This document shows, one piece after another, positions 27,001 to 35,386 of a DNA stretch of 64,000 nt. This stretch comes from an uncultured Clostridia bacterium (lineage in GTDB: Bacteria; Bacillota; Clostridia; Christensenellales; UBA1242). How positions within the stretch are numbered: position 1 is the first letter of the stretch; the number at the start of each line of letters is the position of its first letter. The notes below the pieces were generated by a model that did not search any database, was not told the origin of the DNA, and saw only the letters and a program-made list of their open reading frames with translations. The translations under genes and the position numbers were made by a program. The stretch covers positions 1-64,000 of the forward strand of contig CALWGY010000006.1 in assembly GCA_944380265.1 (NCBI GenBank), given 5' to 3'.

Positions 27001-30000
27001 TTACTTGGCTTTGTTTTAATACTAAGTTAATAACTGCTTGTTTTGAATCAATAAATCCATTATTTGTTTTATAAATGCTTAGGGTGCAAGTTGCCTTAAT
27101 AAACACACCATCTTCTGTACCCTTTTTAATTGTTAAAACAGGGCGTGATTTTTTTACACCATTATCTTCATATGTTTCTTCACTTATAATAATGTAATCT
27201 TCAACTTTTGCGTTTGCAGGAATTTGCCCACTAATTTGTGTTCCATCAACCCAATAACCATTTGTGTGGTCAAATTCAAGATGCCAATCAATTTTAAATG
27301 CATCAGTGTTTTCTGGGTTTGTTATTAAGTTAATGTAGTTTGCAACATATTCATCGTTTGCAAAACTTTTATCAATTTTTGAGTTATATTTAACCCCACC
27401 ATCTTCGCCAATTTCGGTTTTTTGAATGTCTAGTTCATAGTTATGTAAAATGTTAAAGTCAATTGCTGCATTTGCTTGATCGCGCCATTTAATAACTGAA
27501 CCATTATTGCCTGTAAGTGATTCGATTGTTGGAGATAAAACATAATAATCACGATTTGACCCGTTTGTGTTTGTTGTGGTTGCTAAATCGAAACTATCAA
27601 TTTTTGCATAGTTAACAATCATGTTAACTGTTGACCTGCTTGAACTGAATGTGTTTGCAATTTGGTCTTTTCCGTAAGCTCTAAAATCAAATGCTTCGGT
27701 AACATGACCAAAACTTGCAGTTTTATCAATTTCTGCCGCAATTGTTATTTCATAATAATTTTTTTGAACATTATACACGGTTTGAGAAACTTCAATGTCT
27801 GTTGAACTGGTTCTAAATTCAATTAAATTATTTGTGCTTGCAGCATAGTTCATTGCCCATGTAAGGTTTGTTTTATAATCAATTTCGGTGTTTGCATAAG
27901 CAGCATTAGCTGTGTCAAATTCACCGTTGGTGTTTAGCAAATATGGGCTAGCAATAATTTTATAACTTTGATCTGCTAAAAGTTGAACAGTGTCGGTTGT
28001 TTGTGATTCACCTGTTTCAGGAACATTACGCAAAATGAAAGTTGTTGGATTTTCTTCGTTATCAATTGTGTAGAAATTTAATTTTTCCAAATAGTTATCA
28101 ATTGAAATTTCAATTTCGTTTGACTTTGCAATTACAACATAGTTTCCAGTATAACCTTCTTGCCCCATTGAAACGCCATTTGCGTCCACTGGATTTCCGT
28201 TATGGTCGGTTTTAATAACCGCAGCAAAAATTCTTAAATTGTTTCCATCAGTAACATTTAATGCTTCCAAATAGGTTTTGCCTGCAATTGTGTATGCAAT
28301 TTCATATGCTTCAACACTTGTGCTGCCATATGGCATTGTTAAAAGCGCAGGAGCAGTGTTTGAATCGGCTGGATTAAGTTTTACCTTAAAATATGTGGTT
28401 TCAGCACCATTTAGTTTTGTTTTTGCACTATCTTTTGTAACAAAGAATTTAACAGTGTTATATGTTGGAGCCTGACCATCTGCACCAGTTAAAACATAAC
28501 GTGTTTCATCAAGCACTTGTCTGTAACTGTAACCATTAGTGTCTTGTGTGTTTAAAATCATTTTTGTTGCAATGGCATTTTCACCACTTGAAATTAATGA
28601 AAATTCATTAACTTTGTTTTCATACACTTCAACACCAACATCACAATAAAGGTCGCCAGATGTGTATTCTCCATTAGCATTTCGTGGAATGTAGAAACGC
28701 AATCTAACATTTTTGTCGGTGCTACTAGTTGGGTTTATTGCCCTAATTCGCCAAACCGCATTAACAGTGCTTGCAGGATTTTCAATTTCAAAAATGTTTC
28801 CGCAATAATCAAAATCAAACTGGCTTTCGCTTCCGTCAACTTTATCCTTAATTGCAATAATTTTTAATTCACGGATTCTATATTTTAAATCATCTGATGT
28901 GAAATCGTCTGTGTTTGTTGGAATTAATCTTATTCCAAAAGTGTTAATTAAATCGTCAACTGTGAATTGTTGAACATCGCCATGCAAATCAAATTCAACT
29001 TTTTCATTTAATGTGCTATCAATTTCGGCAATGTCAATTTCCTTAACATTAAACACTTTTCTTGCTTCAACAAACAAATAGAATAATGTTGCATTATATT
29101 CTGTTCCGTTGTCGTTAATTTTAACGTAAGTTTCACCACTGGAATTTGTTTGTGTAACACTATCTATAAATGCCTTACCATTTGCATAAATAGTTTCGTT
29201 ATTTATTGCATTAACATATGGTCTTGTGTCGGCAATTATAAAGTTTTTAAATTCATCAACATACGCACTTAAATCTTCAAAAAATTCACGTCTGCCATCG
29301 GCATCTATAACTCCGCCTTCACCCAAATATTTTGGGTCGTTAATGTCAACATATTTTTCTTCCATTGAATATGTTCTAAGTGCTTTTGCGGTAACAATTA
29401 TTGGAGCTTGCGAACTGCTTGTTGCACGAGCTTTATAAACAATAACTTTTGACTTATCGGTGTTGCAATATGAACAAGTTCTGCTATCGGTGAAAGGAGC
29501 ATGTGGATCGTGCCCCGGTGTGTTTCCTTGCGCTGGAATGCTTTCCATGTAATGTGGACAATAGAACATTTCTTTTTGTGAACCCACACCATTATTTAAA
29601 ATTTGCAAAACCTCAGTGTCGCCACTGGTTAAAGTTATGTTTTTATATGCTTTTGTTAAATCAAGTTCTTTGCCAGTGTTTGGGTTTAATGCAAGGTTTG
29701 GATTTGTGTAAACATATAAATTAAACTCACTTGAACCTGCATTAATTATGTTTTCATCATCTTCTGTGTCGTAATCGGAAGCAATTAACAACCCATCACT
29801 TGGAATTGGAACATCAACTAAAATTTTTAAATTGGTTTGTGTTTTAACTAAACTGGTTTGTGCTGAAATAACAACTTCACCACCAATGTTTTTTCCCTTG
29901 CCATCTTTTTTAACTTTTATTGTAAACTCTTCACCAGCCTTAACTGTTTGTGGAATTTCAACAATGTTTGCGCCATCTTCATAAACAAACTTTAACTCAA

Positions 30001-30211
30001 CATCAAGTTGATTTGCGTTTTCAGGCAAAAAATTTATGGTTGCCTTAAAATCGTCAACAACAACCATATTGTCTTCTTCCCACGAAAGTTGTTCAATGTT
30101 AATTTTCTTTTGACTAAAAGCACCAGTTATGGCTGCAACAGCAAATGCTATTGCAATAAGCCCAATAATGCCAGCAATTACAATACCAAAAATTTTAAAA
30201 AATTTTTTCAT
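21092..30211 (-). CDS. Giant membrane-anchored surface protein with Ig-like repeats
   Basis: At 3039 residues this takes one seventh of the window. An N-terminal hydrophobic anchor (about 6-32) is followed by about 3000 extracytoplasmic residues, acidic and rich in Asn, Thr, Ser and Asp. Recurrent beta-strand patterns ending in phrases such as FNVYVNSSI or EFDITLVPNI look like tandem Ig/cadherin-type domains. No LPxTG, SLH or other C-terminal anchor is present; the chain ends KTITINFLYQ. Cysteines are scarce except for a cluster at 218-249 (C218-x-H220, H234, H237, C246-x2-C249) that could bind metal. GGGG precedes the ATG and a consensus promoter lies 190 bp upstream. It is probably an adhesin or surface scaffold; the partner is unknown. 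Confidence 0.8.
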   Translation of the reverse strand: MKKFFKIFGIVIAGIIGLIAIAFAVAAITGAFSQKKINIEQLSWEEDNMVVVDDFKATINFLPENANQLDVELKFVYEDGANIVEIPQTVKAGEEFTIKVKKDGKGKNIGGEVVISAQTSLVKTQTNLKILVDVPIPSDGLLIASDYDTEDDENIINAGSSEFNLYVYTNPNLALNPNTGKELDLTKAYKNITLTSGDTEVLQILNNGVGSQKEMFYCPHYMESIPAQGNTPGHDPHAPFTDSRTCSYCNTDKSKVIVYKARATSSSQAPIIVTAKALRTYSMEEKYVDINDPKYLGEGGVIDADGRREFFEDLSAYVDEFKNFIIADTRPYVNAINNETIYANGKAFIDSVTQTNSSGETYVKINDNGTEYNATLFYLFVEARKVFNVKEIDIAEIDSTLNEKVEFDLHGDVQQFTVDDLINTFGIRLIPTNTDDFTSDDLKYRIRELKIIAIKDKVDGSESQFDFDYCGNIFEIENPASTVNAVWRIRAINPTSSTDKNVRLRFYIPRNANGEYTSGDLYCDVGVEVYENKVNEFSLISSGENAIATKMILNTQDTNGYSYRQVLDETRYVLTGADGQAPTYNTVKFFVTKDSAKTKLNGAETTYFKVKLNPADSNTAPALLTMPYGSTSVEAYEIAYTIAGKTYLEALNVTDGNNLRIFAAVIKTDHNGNPVDANGVSMGQEGYTGNYVVIAKSNEIEISIDNYLEKLNFYTIDNEENPTTFILRNVPETGESQTTDTVQLLADQSYKIIASPYLLNTNGEFDTANAAYANTEIDYKTNLTWAMNYAASTNNLIEFRTSSTDIEVSQTVYNVQKNYYEITIAAEIDKTASFGHVTEAFDFRAYGKDQIANTFSSSRSTVNMIVNYAKIDSFDLATTTNTNGSNRDYYVLSPTIESLTGNNGSVIKWRDQANAAIDFNILHNYELDIQKTEIGEDGGVKYNSKIDKSFANDEYVANYINLITNPENTDAFKIDWHLEFDHTNGYWVDGTQISGQIPANAKVEDYIIISEETYEDNGVKKSRPVLTIKKGTEDGVFIKATCTLSIYKTNNGFIDSKQAVINLVLKQSQVTFENYSPKQVETVNALVKNAPGQNDAFIMEGGGTDGRLGADSQPLEGYDLLKDYGSQNSPLPVYERRPSSVGGGDDYIPVQNPDGSQKTAYKLVNAILGTDGELAGFCTYSISNNDASKIYFKDAEGNKIYTTTPAKNGNNFELVVYAEYLSTSQTAVITITSPFGDTQGTFNVYVNSSIVLTGPQGDTNITTKTTDDNGGVIDLTDYYGASRNSEQLKVGFEITEGGTFATLDGRTGTETINLVGGGQKTLRTILIPHNVYISKPVNLKMYYYLPQENEDGEVEYIENEVTQINNKNLAVSIERGYEITVNSNIQSLTNSPISINSGEGASNNGYNFFQVYSKNPDEFIQIRNLKTNTYVTDADEVLSLLKSLISLSFDEDNISAGDKSIFDSLFASSTNKNAIENGILNTQSISNNITIPIIINFKEGALTQGDDGANYSLSKLATFYCEVKASVVFSVIGQIEGADYNKTQIIVDGQPVSNTLVGHTYKNFNIDTNSDGFIELNDYETTLFSIGSNSNILQLKGTDGQELLSSRYLNYVLYKFNSANLNYQDVTSSDDNVEVNEVKDDSGLTNLSLIIKNSVNETSYYKLAIKTSINKENEYYEYYFTIKPTYQLKTNYPLVEGPENVTPGAQIDLLTNFINTLNRIQFYSVDELGKTHYYTISLDDVTDRYKLTTDQEDLNKEFSLAENEKPVNFEIVSGSAANVIGDKIMFTDPTNSNEEIVVKVTLFNGASINYEFNLYKSLNPIEITVADNAVEYAGNIINLLDETKKYVYVSSYPDNFKYVIKYQSYDSVKARLVTSDGTKFELDDPNEIIDYAQNGELLVEFDDVNAETTVEFYVWHNYSVHGQNGKVLRIKLLPNLKITENTSIQTLVAGISTDIITTTDNSWLKIENLTSDEMDNLTVEVSKVNNTDYDTKTNTLGIVITPDTSSLKYTFTSKNIGVNRTITLKVTKTVKDSTNPSETLYSYFYEFDITLVPNIKLNSAYTSTTPYPLVAAASSDANGRAVILNNEPNLFNPTDYNGNQLVIDNNSGTSNNGGVTLEAVICDASGSEIGTSNPNDGVRGLALFNTTITLTLDVVNSIKLISIKVTATWPNSVEPFEQIIRIQIEPNIITDSSDAVNQHRVKYDNGNSLTVFAGSKIELDFSKELVLSQNNNSATVIARQNNASGQKVNANIVFNKNVAESEYYDLIEESGKYYIFFKGVPSTQQITVPYYYDLTGKLHGLETNSDISQPDAIYNPNLSINITIQPSVNEVFYKDDPHNTSETAIDITAQFGEIYTEDYKKGTASSILDGIKDYDSSRPLDINQFNILDLFSFNPVNGVTFDEQSGTGVYVNIESLYSSFTYSVTGKRGDILKDISDWTTIENIENYYTIDKSTGIVTFIPPAQSAGDNTIELTFTLTLPGVSGPSASQTVVFRLQFAGKYNEPKNDGTDEKYSYTIGSGGDIIDTYKFVNPDPNQGGDTTSTTYGINLNTTTSVDLDNKFFFGYLLATETGDGQNEEIYQENKHVQIVRRSAEGVNTRYYFYRFSNIKLEYSLAANSAQYAEINTETNELIPKVYYKQGSTAIRQISLTVTAGSISKNYTISIYPKAVTHEFSYDSSSKQFTNTLKSNSAEVDVYENKIDLLEGGLSAEDYELYKTWLTSEVKDGKVVYSFKPDLNMLKQETTLQFVNTIYVDELQTQIFSKTIDVKLTPTVGLVYNKTNGVDANLSDTTVDITVVANGTNSLFNSKVFDASTVANLKLTDVSVKLSQTRTDVDYNKYVTLSVNADNADVSDEAKVYTILSDTVLKVLPNQILVDVSLPYSIQVQFKINGTNYVLTENFNLIINANAGLTNLKDSYNVAVQKDGSSYLNSATIDLTSGTDTVEKIGDGTIKFVVQDGISVDGSIGSATNVQLNTWITFSLDSSGNIVRSIQINWGLLIENTDVTRLNKITVDVYYTQIVDDKESNVKIKTITINFLYQ

Positions 30212-30398
30212 TCGTTACCCCAATTTAAAATTTTAATGCTTATGTAATTTTATAATGTTTGTAAATAGTATGTGTAATTAATAATTTTATTAATTACTAA
30301 ACAATTAATTTTTGCATTTAATTTGACAACATAAAAAATAATTAATTTATTTTGCCATAAAATAATAATTTTATATATAAAATTATCACTCTAATAAA

Positions 30399-30427
30399 AT
30401 TATATCTTTTAGGCATTTCTTTGTCAA
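30399..30427 (-). promoter_or_regulatory. Consensus promoter of the giant surface protein
   Basis: On the minus strand a perfect TTGACA (30422-30427), a 17-bp spacer and a perfect TATAAT (30399-30404). The predicted start near 30392 gives a leader of about 180 nt that is AT-rich and contains a palindrome ATAATTTTATATATAAAATTAT. Confidence 0.85.
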
Positions 30428-30470
30428 ACTTAAACACTAGTAAAAACCGCCATATCTCTTTTTTATTTAA

Positions 30471-30507
30471 AAAAAGTAAAAACAACAGAAAGTTGTTTTT
30501 ACTTTTA
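30471..30507 (-). terminator. Terminator of the Ig-like/beta-helix lipoprotein gene
   Basis: A perfect 15-bp inverted repeat, AAAAGTAAAAACAAC / GTTGTTTTTACTTTT with loop AGAAA, overlaps the stop codon. On the minus strand a T-rich tail follows. Confidence 0.85.
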
Positions 30508-33500
30508 ATTTTGTTCAGTATAGGGAAAGTTTTTGTTACTTGAAACAATTAAATTTTCAAAATTTTCCGCATAATTTATATCATCGTTTTTATAAAACAA
30601 CAAATAAACATCAGTTTGTTTTTCAACTCCCGAAAAGTTTATGTGCAAGTTAACATTTTTACCATAAATTTTTGAGTTGTTCCAAACCAATCCACCAAAC
30701 TGAGCTTCTCCTTCATTTAAAGTGCAATTTATGTTTAAATTTATGTTAGAAACATTAGAATTTAGTGTTTGATTAAATTCATTAATTGAACTGAAAGATT
30801 TATAAATTAAACCTGCTAGTTGTTGCTTTTCTTGGGTGCAAACAAAGTTAACAGTTAGTGTTACATCCGAAATTGTGCCACAGTTATCAATTGTTATACC
30901 ACCTGCTCTGGTGAAACCAACAAAACTAATATTCCCTTTAATGTTTGTTATCAAATTTGAGTTTATGTTTGAAACACCACTGCAAATAAAACTTGGATAA
31001 GAACTAAACTCCACTTCTGTTGAAATTGTTGCATTGTTAAAAGTTACACCATTAATTGTTCCGTAATTTTCGTTAACTAAAAGTGAAAGGTTAACCCTGT
31101 CGGAACTAGAATTATTAACAACAACATTAAAATTGTTAAAAATAACATTTTCAATTGTTCCATAGTTTTTGTTTGCAATAAAGTTGTATGTTGTGTTGTC
31201 ACTTAAACCAACATCACCGCAAACAATTAAATTTTTAACAATTGAGTTTTTATTTAATTCATTAAACATTGCACAACTTAAATTTGTAATTGTTTTGTTA
31301 TTAAAGTCAATTTCTGCATTAAAATTTTTCGCGTTAACTTCCGAAAAATCGCCAAAATCTAAGTTTCTTAAAACAATATAGTTTTTGTTTTCTTCAATGT
31401 TTTTAAAGTCATTTAAAGAATTAATTTCAAAATATTCTTTGTAAATAACATTCACTGTTAAGGTGTCAACAACTTCGTTGTTTATTAATGCATAAACTTC
31501 ATATGTTCCAGGTTCTGTTGCATATAAAACATCGTTAGAAACCGAAACTAAACTACTATTTGTGGTAAATGTTAAAACATCTGTTGTTGGTTTTAATTCA
31601 TTTTGGGTTTCCAAAGTGTAACTTAATTTTATGTTTGATGTAAAGAACGTGTTAACATCTATGTTTTCATCATTAAAACTAAAACTGGTTATAGGATTTT
31701 TTTCTAAAACCTTTATGGAAAAACTAAATTTTAAATTTTCATAAGCAACAACTATATTAATTGTTTCTTCCGTTTTGAATGTGAATTTTTTGAAAGTTGC
31801 ATATCCATCAAGATTATCATTAATATAAATGGCTGGTGCAACATCTAGTTTTGTGTTGTTACTGTAAACATCAAAGTTTATGTAAACCATATCGGAAACA
31901 TAAAACATAAGTTCCGAATTTTCTGAAATTTTTTCATTGTTAACAAATGCACATATGCTGGTTGGAACATATTTAACTTCAACCGAAATTACTTTTTTAA
32001 TATCACCACTGGAAAGTGTTATGTTTGCATTGCCTTCCTTTAAACCATAAACAATGCCATTTTCAACTTTTATTACATTTGAAGAATACTGAATGTCAAC
32101 ATTAGTGCTATATGCATAATGTGGTTCAACTTCAAATTCCAAAGTTTTTGAGTTTGGTTTTAAGCTTCCGCCATTCAAATATAATGTTAATTTTTCATCT
32201 GCAATAATATTTGTTACTTTTAAAGGTTCAACATTAATTATAACTTCTTTTTCAAAACCAAAACCGTCGGAACTAGAAATTATTAATTTGCCTGTTCCAA
32301 TTTGCTTTGGTGTTAATTTATTGTTTTTAAGTTCAGCACAATCTCCAACAAATTTAACACTTAACGAATCAGGTTTTGTATAAATTCCTTTTGCACTAAG
32401 TTCAATGTTTGCAAACACACATTCATTGTTTAAAAGCGCTTCATCATAATAACTTGAATTTGGTAAATAAATTGTGTAAGTGTTGTTCTCGGTTGGCAAA
32501 ATTTCATTTAATGCAAACAAAGAAAAGTTAACATCATCAATTGGATTATAAACCATAAAATCGCTGTTACCAGTTACAACTTTGTCCCTTATAAAACTTT
32601 TGAAATTATAAGAAATTTTAACGTTAGTGTTTCCAGCATTTAAAAATTTTATTTTAAATTCGTTATTGCCTAAATACTCAAATTCACAATTTTCAATTGT
32701 TAGTTTGGAATAATCGGATAAAGTTGATAAAACAACTAATTTATAGTTTGTGTTAACAAAGCCATTATTGATGGTTTCATTTGAATCATTTATAATGTTA
32801 AATTCTAATGCATCAGGAACATTAACAATATTAATTTTAACAGTTTTAATTATTTCAGAATTTTTAGATTTAACTTTAATTTTTAATTCCGAACTGCCTG
32901 CCACATCACCACAAATCAACTCGTTGTTATCATTAACACTAATCAAACTATTGCTGGTTTCGTAAGTTATGCCCATGTTATAGTTATTTGGTTCAATGGT
33001 TGTTAAAATTTTGGCTACATCTCCCACATTTAAAGTTATTTCATCTGGCACTGTTAAACCATTTAACATAACATCAGCAATTTTTGTGGCATAAACATTG
33101 TTTGTTACTTCCACCTTAAAAGTTTTGCTTATCACGTTGCCATTTTCACCATAAACTTTAACTAAAACTGTGTCGGTGCCAACATTAATTGGAGTGATTG
33201 TTCCAGTTACATAATCGTACGAAACAACATTACCATTTAAATAACTCACATCAACATTGCCATTATAGTTGCTTGGTAATATGGTTAGTTCATTTTTAGC
33301 TGTTTCATCAAAATTTAGTGTTACACTATCGGATTTTATGGAAACATCTGTTGCAAAAACAATATTTTTTGAAACAACAAAAGTTAAACTTAAAGTTTTG
33401 TATGTGTTAACATCAGATAAAACAGAAACTGTTATTACAACACTTCCTTCATTTAAAAACTTTATTGTATTATTTTCAATCACTGCAACATTTGAATTAC

Positions 33501-33729
33501 TTAAAGAAAAATTTGGTTTAACAGTTGCATTTGCTGGTTTGAATTTTACACCTATATCTTCTAATTTTATTACATCATCAACAAAAACATTAAAATGTGT
33601 TTGTTCACAAGTTATTTCAGAAACATAAATCACATTGTTTTCCGCTTGCGTTTTACTCCCATCTCCAAACGCACAGCCAAACAAAAGTGTCATTGTGAAA
33701 ACTAAGATTAAATATTTTAAATTTTTCAT
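30505..33729 (-). CDS. Surface lipoprotein with bacterial Ig-like domains and a beta-helix end
   Basis: A 1074-residue lipoprotein: signal peptide with lipobox LFGC (Cys19). Residues about 35-780 carry tandem BIG2-type Ig-like domains, each with strand patterns like ALEFNI... or GSVVITVSV and the loop phrase 'N-x-x-I-x-F-L-N-E-G'. Residues about 790-1060 form Asn-rich rungs (NYGTIENVIFNNFNVVV, NYGTINGVTFNNATI), typical of GLUG-like right-handed beta-helices. This is a modular adhesin or matrix-binding layout. It lies upstream of the giant surface protein but has its own terminator. Target and function are unknown. Confidence 0.85.
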   Translation of the reverse strand: MKNLKYLILVFTMTLLFGCAFGDGSKTQAENNVIYVSEITCEQTHFNVFVDDVIKLEDIGVKFKPANATVKPNFSLSNSNVAVIENNTIKFLNEGSVVITVSVLSDVNTYKTLSLTFVVSKNIVFATDVSIKSDSVTLNFDETAKNELTILPSNYNGNVDVSYLNGNVVSYDYVTGTITPINVGTDTVLVKVYGENGNVISKTFKVEVTNNVYATKIADVMLNGLTVPDEITLNVGDVAKILTTIEPNNYNMGITYETSNSLISVNDNNELICGDVAGSSELKIKVKSKNSEIIKTVKINIVNVPDALEFNIINDSNETINNGFVNTNYKLVVLSTLSDYSKLTIENCEFEYLGNNEFKIKFLNAGNTNVKISYNFKSFIRDKVVTGNSDFMVYNPIDDVNFSLFALNEILPTENNTYTIYLPNSSYYDEALLNNECVFANIELSAKGIYTKPDSLSVKFVGDCAELKNNKLTPKQIGTGKLIISSSDGFGFEKEVIINVEPLKVTNIIADEKLTLYLNGGSLKPNSKTLEFEVEPHYAYSTNVDIQYSSNVIKVENGIVYGLKEGNANITLSSGDIKKVISVEVKYVPTSICAFVNNEKISENSELMFYVSDMVYINFDVYSNNTKLDVAPAIYINDNLDGYATFKKFTFKTEETINIVVAYENLKFSFSIKVLEKNPITSFSFNDENIDVNTFFTSNIKLSYTLETQNELKPTTDVLTFTTNSSLVSVSNDVLYATEPGTYEVYALINNEVVDTLTVNVIYKEYFEINSLNDFKNIEENKNYIVLRNLDFGDFSEVNAKNFNAEIDFNNKTITNLSCAMFNELNKNSIVKNLIVCGDVGLSDNTTYNFIANKNYGTIENVIFNNFNVVVNNSSSDRVNLSLLVNENYGTINGVTFNNATISTEVEFSSYPSFICSGVSNINSNLITNIKGNISFVGFTRAGGITIDNCGTISDVTLTVNFVCTQEKQQLAGLIYKSFSSINEFNQTLNSNVSNINLNINCTLNEGEAQFGGLVWNNSKIYGKNVNLHINFSGVEKQTDVYLLFYKNDDINYAENFENLIVSSNKNFPYTEQN

Positions 33730-33801
33730 TTTTTGCTTGTCCTAAGTTATTAAGCAAAAATCCCCGATTTACCAAAATTTACCAATTTTTTAACAAAGAA
33801 A

Positions 33802-33833
33802 AAAAAAGGTAAGAAAAATACTCACCTTTTTTA
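33802..33833 (-). terminator. Terminator of the ribosomal superoperon
   Basis: On the minus strand AAAAAAGGTGAG / CTTACCTTTTTTT with a short loop begins about 20 nt after the rplQ stop. Nothing co-oriented follows within 70 nt, so it marks the end of the S10-spc-alpha cluster. Confidence 0.9.
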
Positions 33834-33851
33834 GGTTTTGTTTAAGTAAAA

Positions 33852-34355
33852 TTAAACTAATTCAACAATAGCCATTAAAGCATTGTCACCGTTACGAGTG
33901 CCAAGTTTAATAACTCTTGTGTATCCACCGCCAACACCAAGTTCTTCTTTGCGTTTTGCATATTTTGGTGCATAAACGTTAAAGATTTTTTCAATTAATG
34001 GATTTTTGATGTCTTCGGTACGAGCAATAAAAGCAGTTTTTGATTCTTTTGGTGCTCTAACTTCTTGAATATCGCATAATTTAGACATAATTTTTCTGCG
34101 AGCAGCAAGTTTCTTTGGACCATCGTTAATAACTTCACGATTTGATGTTACACCCTTATCATTAACAACTTTTTTTGTTGTTTTAACGGTGTCTTCATAA
34201 GTGTTAATTGCACAAGTTAATAACTTTTCAGCATAGGATTTTACATCTTTTGCTTTTTCATAGGTAGTTTCAATTCTACCATACCAAAGAAGATTAGTTG
34301 CCAAATTTTTAAGTAATGCCATACGTTCGTCAGTTGGTCTTTGTAACTTTCTCAT
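33852..34355 (-). CDS. rplQ: Ribosomal protein L17, with insertion
   Basis: A large-subunit protein near the exit tunnel. The N-terminal LQRPTDERMALLKNLATNLL and C-terminal GGGYTRVIKLGTRNGDNALMAIVEL are diagnostic. At 167 residues it is longer than the common 115-130; the extra 40-50 residues lie in the middle (about 55-105, a Lys-rich stretch around VNDKGVTSNREVINDGPKK). It is the last gene of the alpha segment, 8 nt after rpoA. No ecfA or truA follow, unlike the usual Firmicutes order. Confidence 0.95.
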   Translation of the reverse strand: MRKLQRPTDERMALLKNLATNLLWYGRIETTYEKAKDVKSYAEKLLTCAINTYEDTVKTTKKVVNDKGVTSNREVINDGPKKLAARRKIMSKLCDIQEVRAPKESKTAFIARTEDIKNPLIEKIFNVYAPKYAKRKEELGVGGGYTRVIKLGTRNGDNALMAIVELV

Positions 34356-34363
34356 ATTTCCTC

Positions 34364-35317
34364 CTATTCTTCATCGTTACGTAAAGATAGCCCATAACTT
34401 TGTAGTTTTTCTGCTACCTCTTCTAATGAACGTTTTCCTAAGTTTTTAACTTTTGCAAGGTCACTTTCAGATTTTTTAGTTAAATCTTCAACTGTGCAAA
34501 TTCCTGCACGTTTTAAGCAGTTATAACTTCTAACGGAAAGGTCCATATCTTCAATTGTCATTTCTAAAACTTTTGTTTGTTTGTCTTCTTCACGGCTAAC
34601 TAATGTTTCCATTTGAGACATTGAATCAACAAGTTCAACAAACAAATTAATGTGGTCATTAACAAGTTTTGCAGAAAGTGAAATTACTTCACGCGCTGTT
34701 AATGTTCCGTTTGTTTCAACTTCAATGGTTAATTTATCGTAGTCGATGCTTTGACCAACACGAGTGCTATTAACATAGTAATTAACCTTTTTAACAGGAG
34801 TGAAAATGCTATCAACTGCAATGTATCCAATTGGAGCATCTTCATCTTTGTTTGCATCAGCTGGAACATAACCTCTTCCACGACCAACATAAACTTCCAT
34901 TTCAAATTTTGCACCATTGTCAAGTGTTGCAATGTGCAAATCTGGATTTAAAATTTCAACTTGGTCGTTAGGTTCAAAGTCAGCAGCAGTAACTTCGCCT
35001 GCACCATATTTGTTAATACGTAATATTGTTTTAAAATCTAGGCTTGTGTCTGTTGTTTTTACTGCTAAATTTTTAATGTTTAAAACAATGTCAACAACAT
35101 CTTCCATAACACCTTTTAAACTTGAAAATTCGTGTTGAACACCATTAATTTTAATTCCAACAGCAGCAGCTCCTGGAAGTGCTGAAAGCAACACTCTTCT
35201 TAAACAGTTACCTAGTGTTATACCAAAACCACGGTCTAGTGGTTCAACAATAAAACGTGCAAAACAGCCGTTATTGGTTTCTTCACAAGTAATTTTTGGC
35301 TTTTCGATTTCTATCAT
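34364..35317 (-). CDS. rpoA: RNA polymerase alpha subunit
   Basis: A 317-residue subunit that nucleates polymerase assembly and contacts UP elements and activators. The N-terminal domain has FIVEPLDRGFGITLGNCLRRVLLSALPGAA. The C-terminal domain (about 250-310) has RAGICTVEDLTKKSESDLAKVKNLG, the DNA-binding helix-hairpin-helix. The length is normal. It sits between rpsD and rplQ as in other bacteria. A GTGAGG-type site precedes the ATG, and a small AAACACATGTGTGTTT hairpin lies between rpsD and rpoA. Confidence 0.98.
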   Translation of the reverse strand: MIEIEKPKITCEETNNGCFARFIVEPLDRGFGITLGNCLRRVLLSALPGAAAVGIKINGVQHEFSSLKGVMEDVVDIVLNIKNLAVKTTDTSLDFKTILRINKYGAGEVTAADFEPNDQVEILNPDLHIATLDNGAKFEMEVYVGRGRGYVPADANKDEDAPIGYIAVDSIFTPVKKVNYYVNSTRVGQSIDYDKLTIEVETNGTLTAREVISLSAKLVNDHINLFVELVDSMSQMETLVSREEDKQTKVLEMTIEDMDLSVRSYNCLKRAGICTVEDLTKKSESDLAKVKNLGKRSLEEVAEKLQSYGLSLRNDEE

Positions 35318-35386
35318 ACGAAAATTTCCTCACTTTGATTATTTTTATTTTTTAAAACACACATGTGTTTAACTACACATTAATTA

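Noticed and set aside
30323..30355. Plus-strand TTGACA with a poor -10 inside the leader of the giant gene
   Set aside because: No plus-strand gene follows and the -10 is weak; such matches are expected by chance in AT-rich DNA.
30342..30548. 68-codon minus-strand frame upstream of the giant surface-protein gene
   Set aside because: It contains the consensus promoter and the upstream gene's terminator and overlaps that gene's end, so it is not a protein gene.
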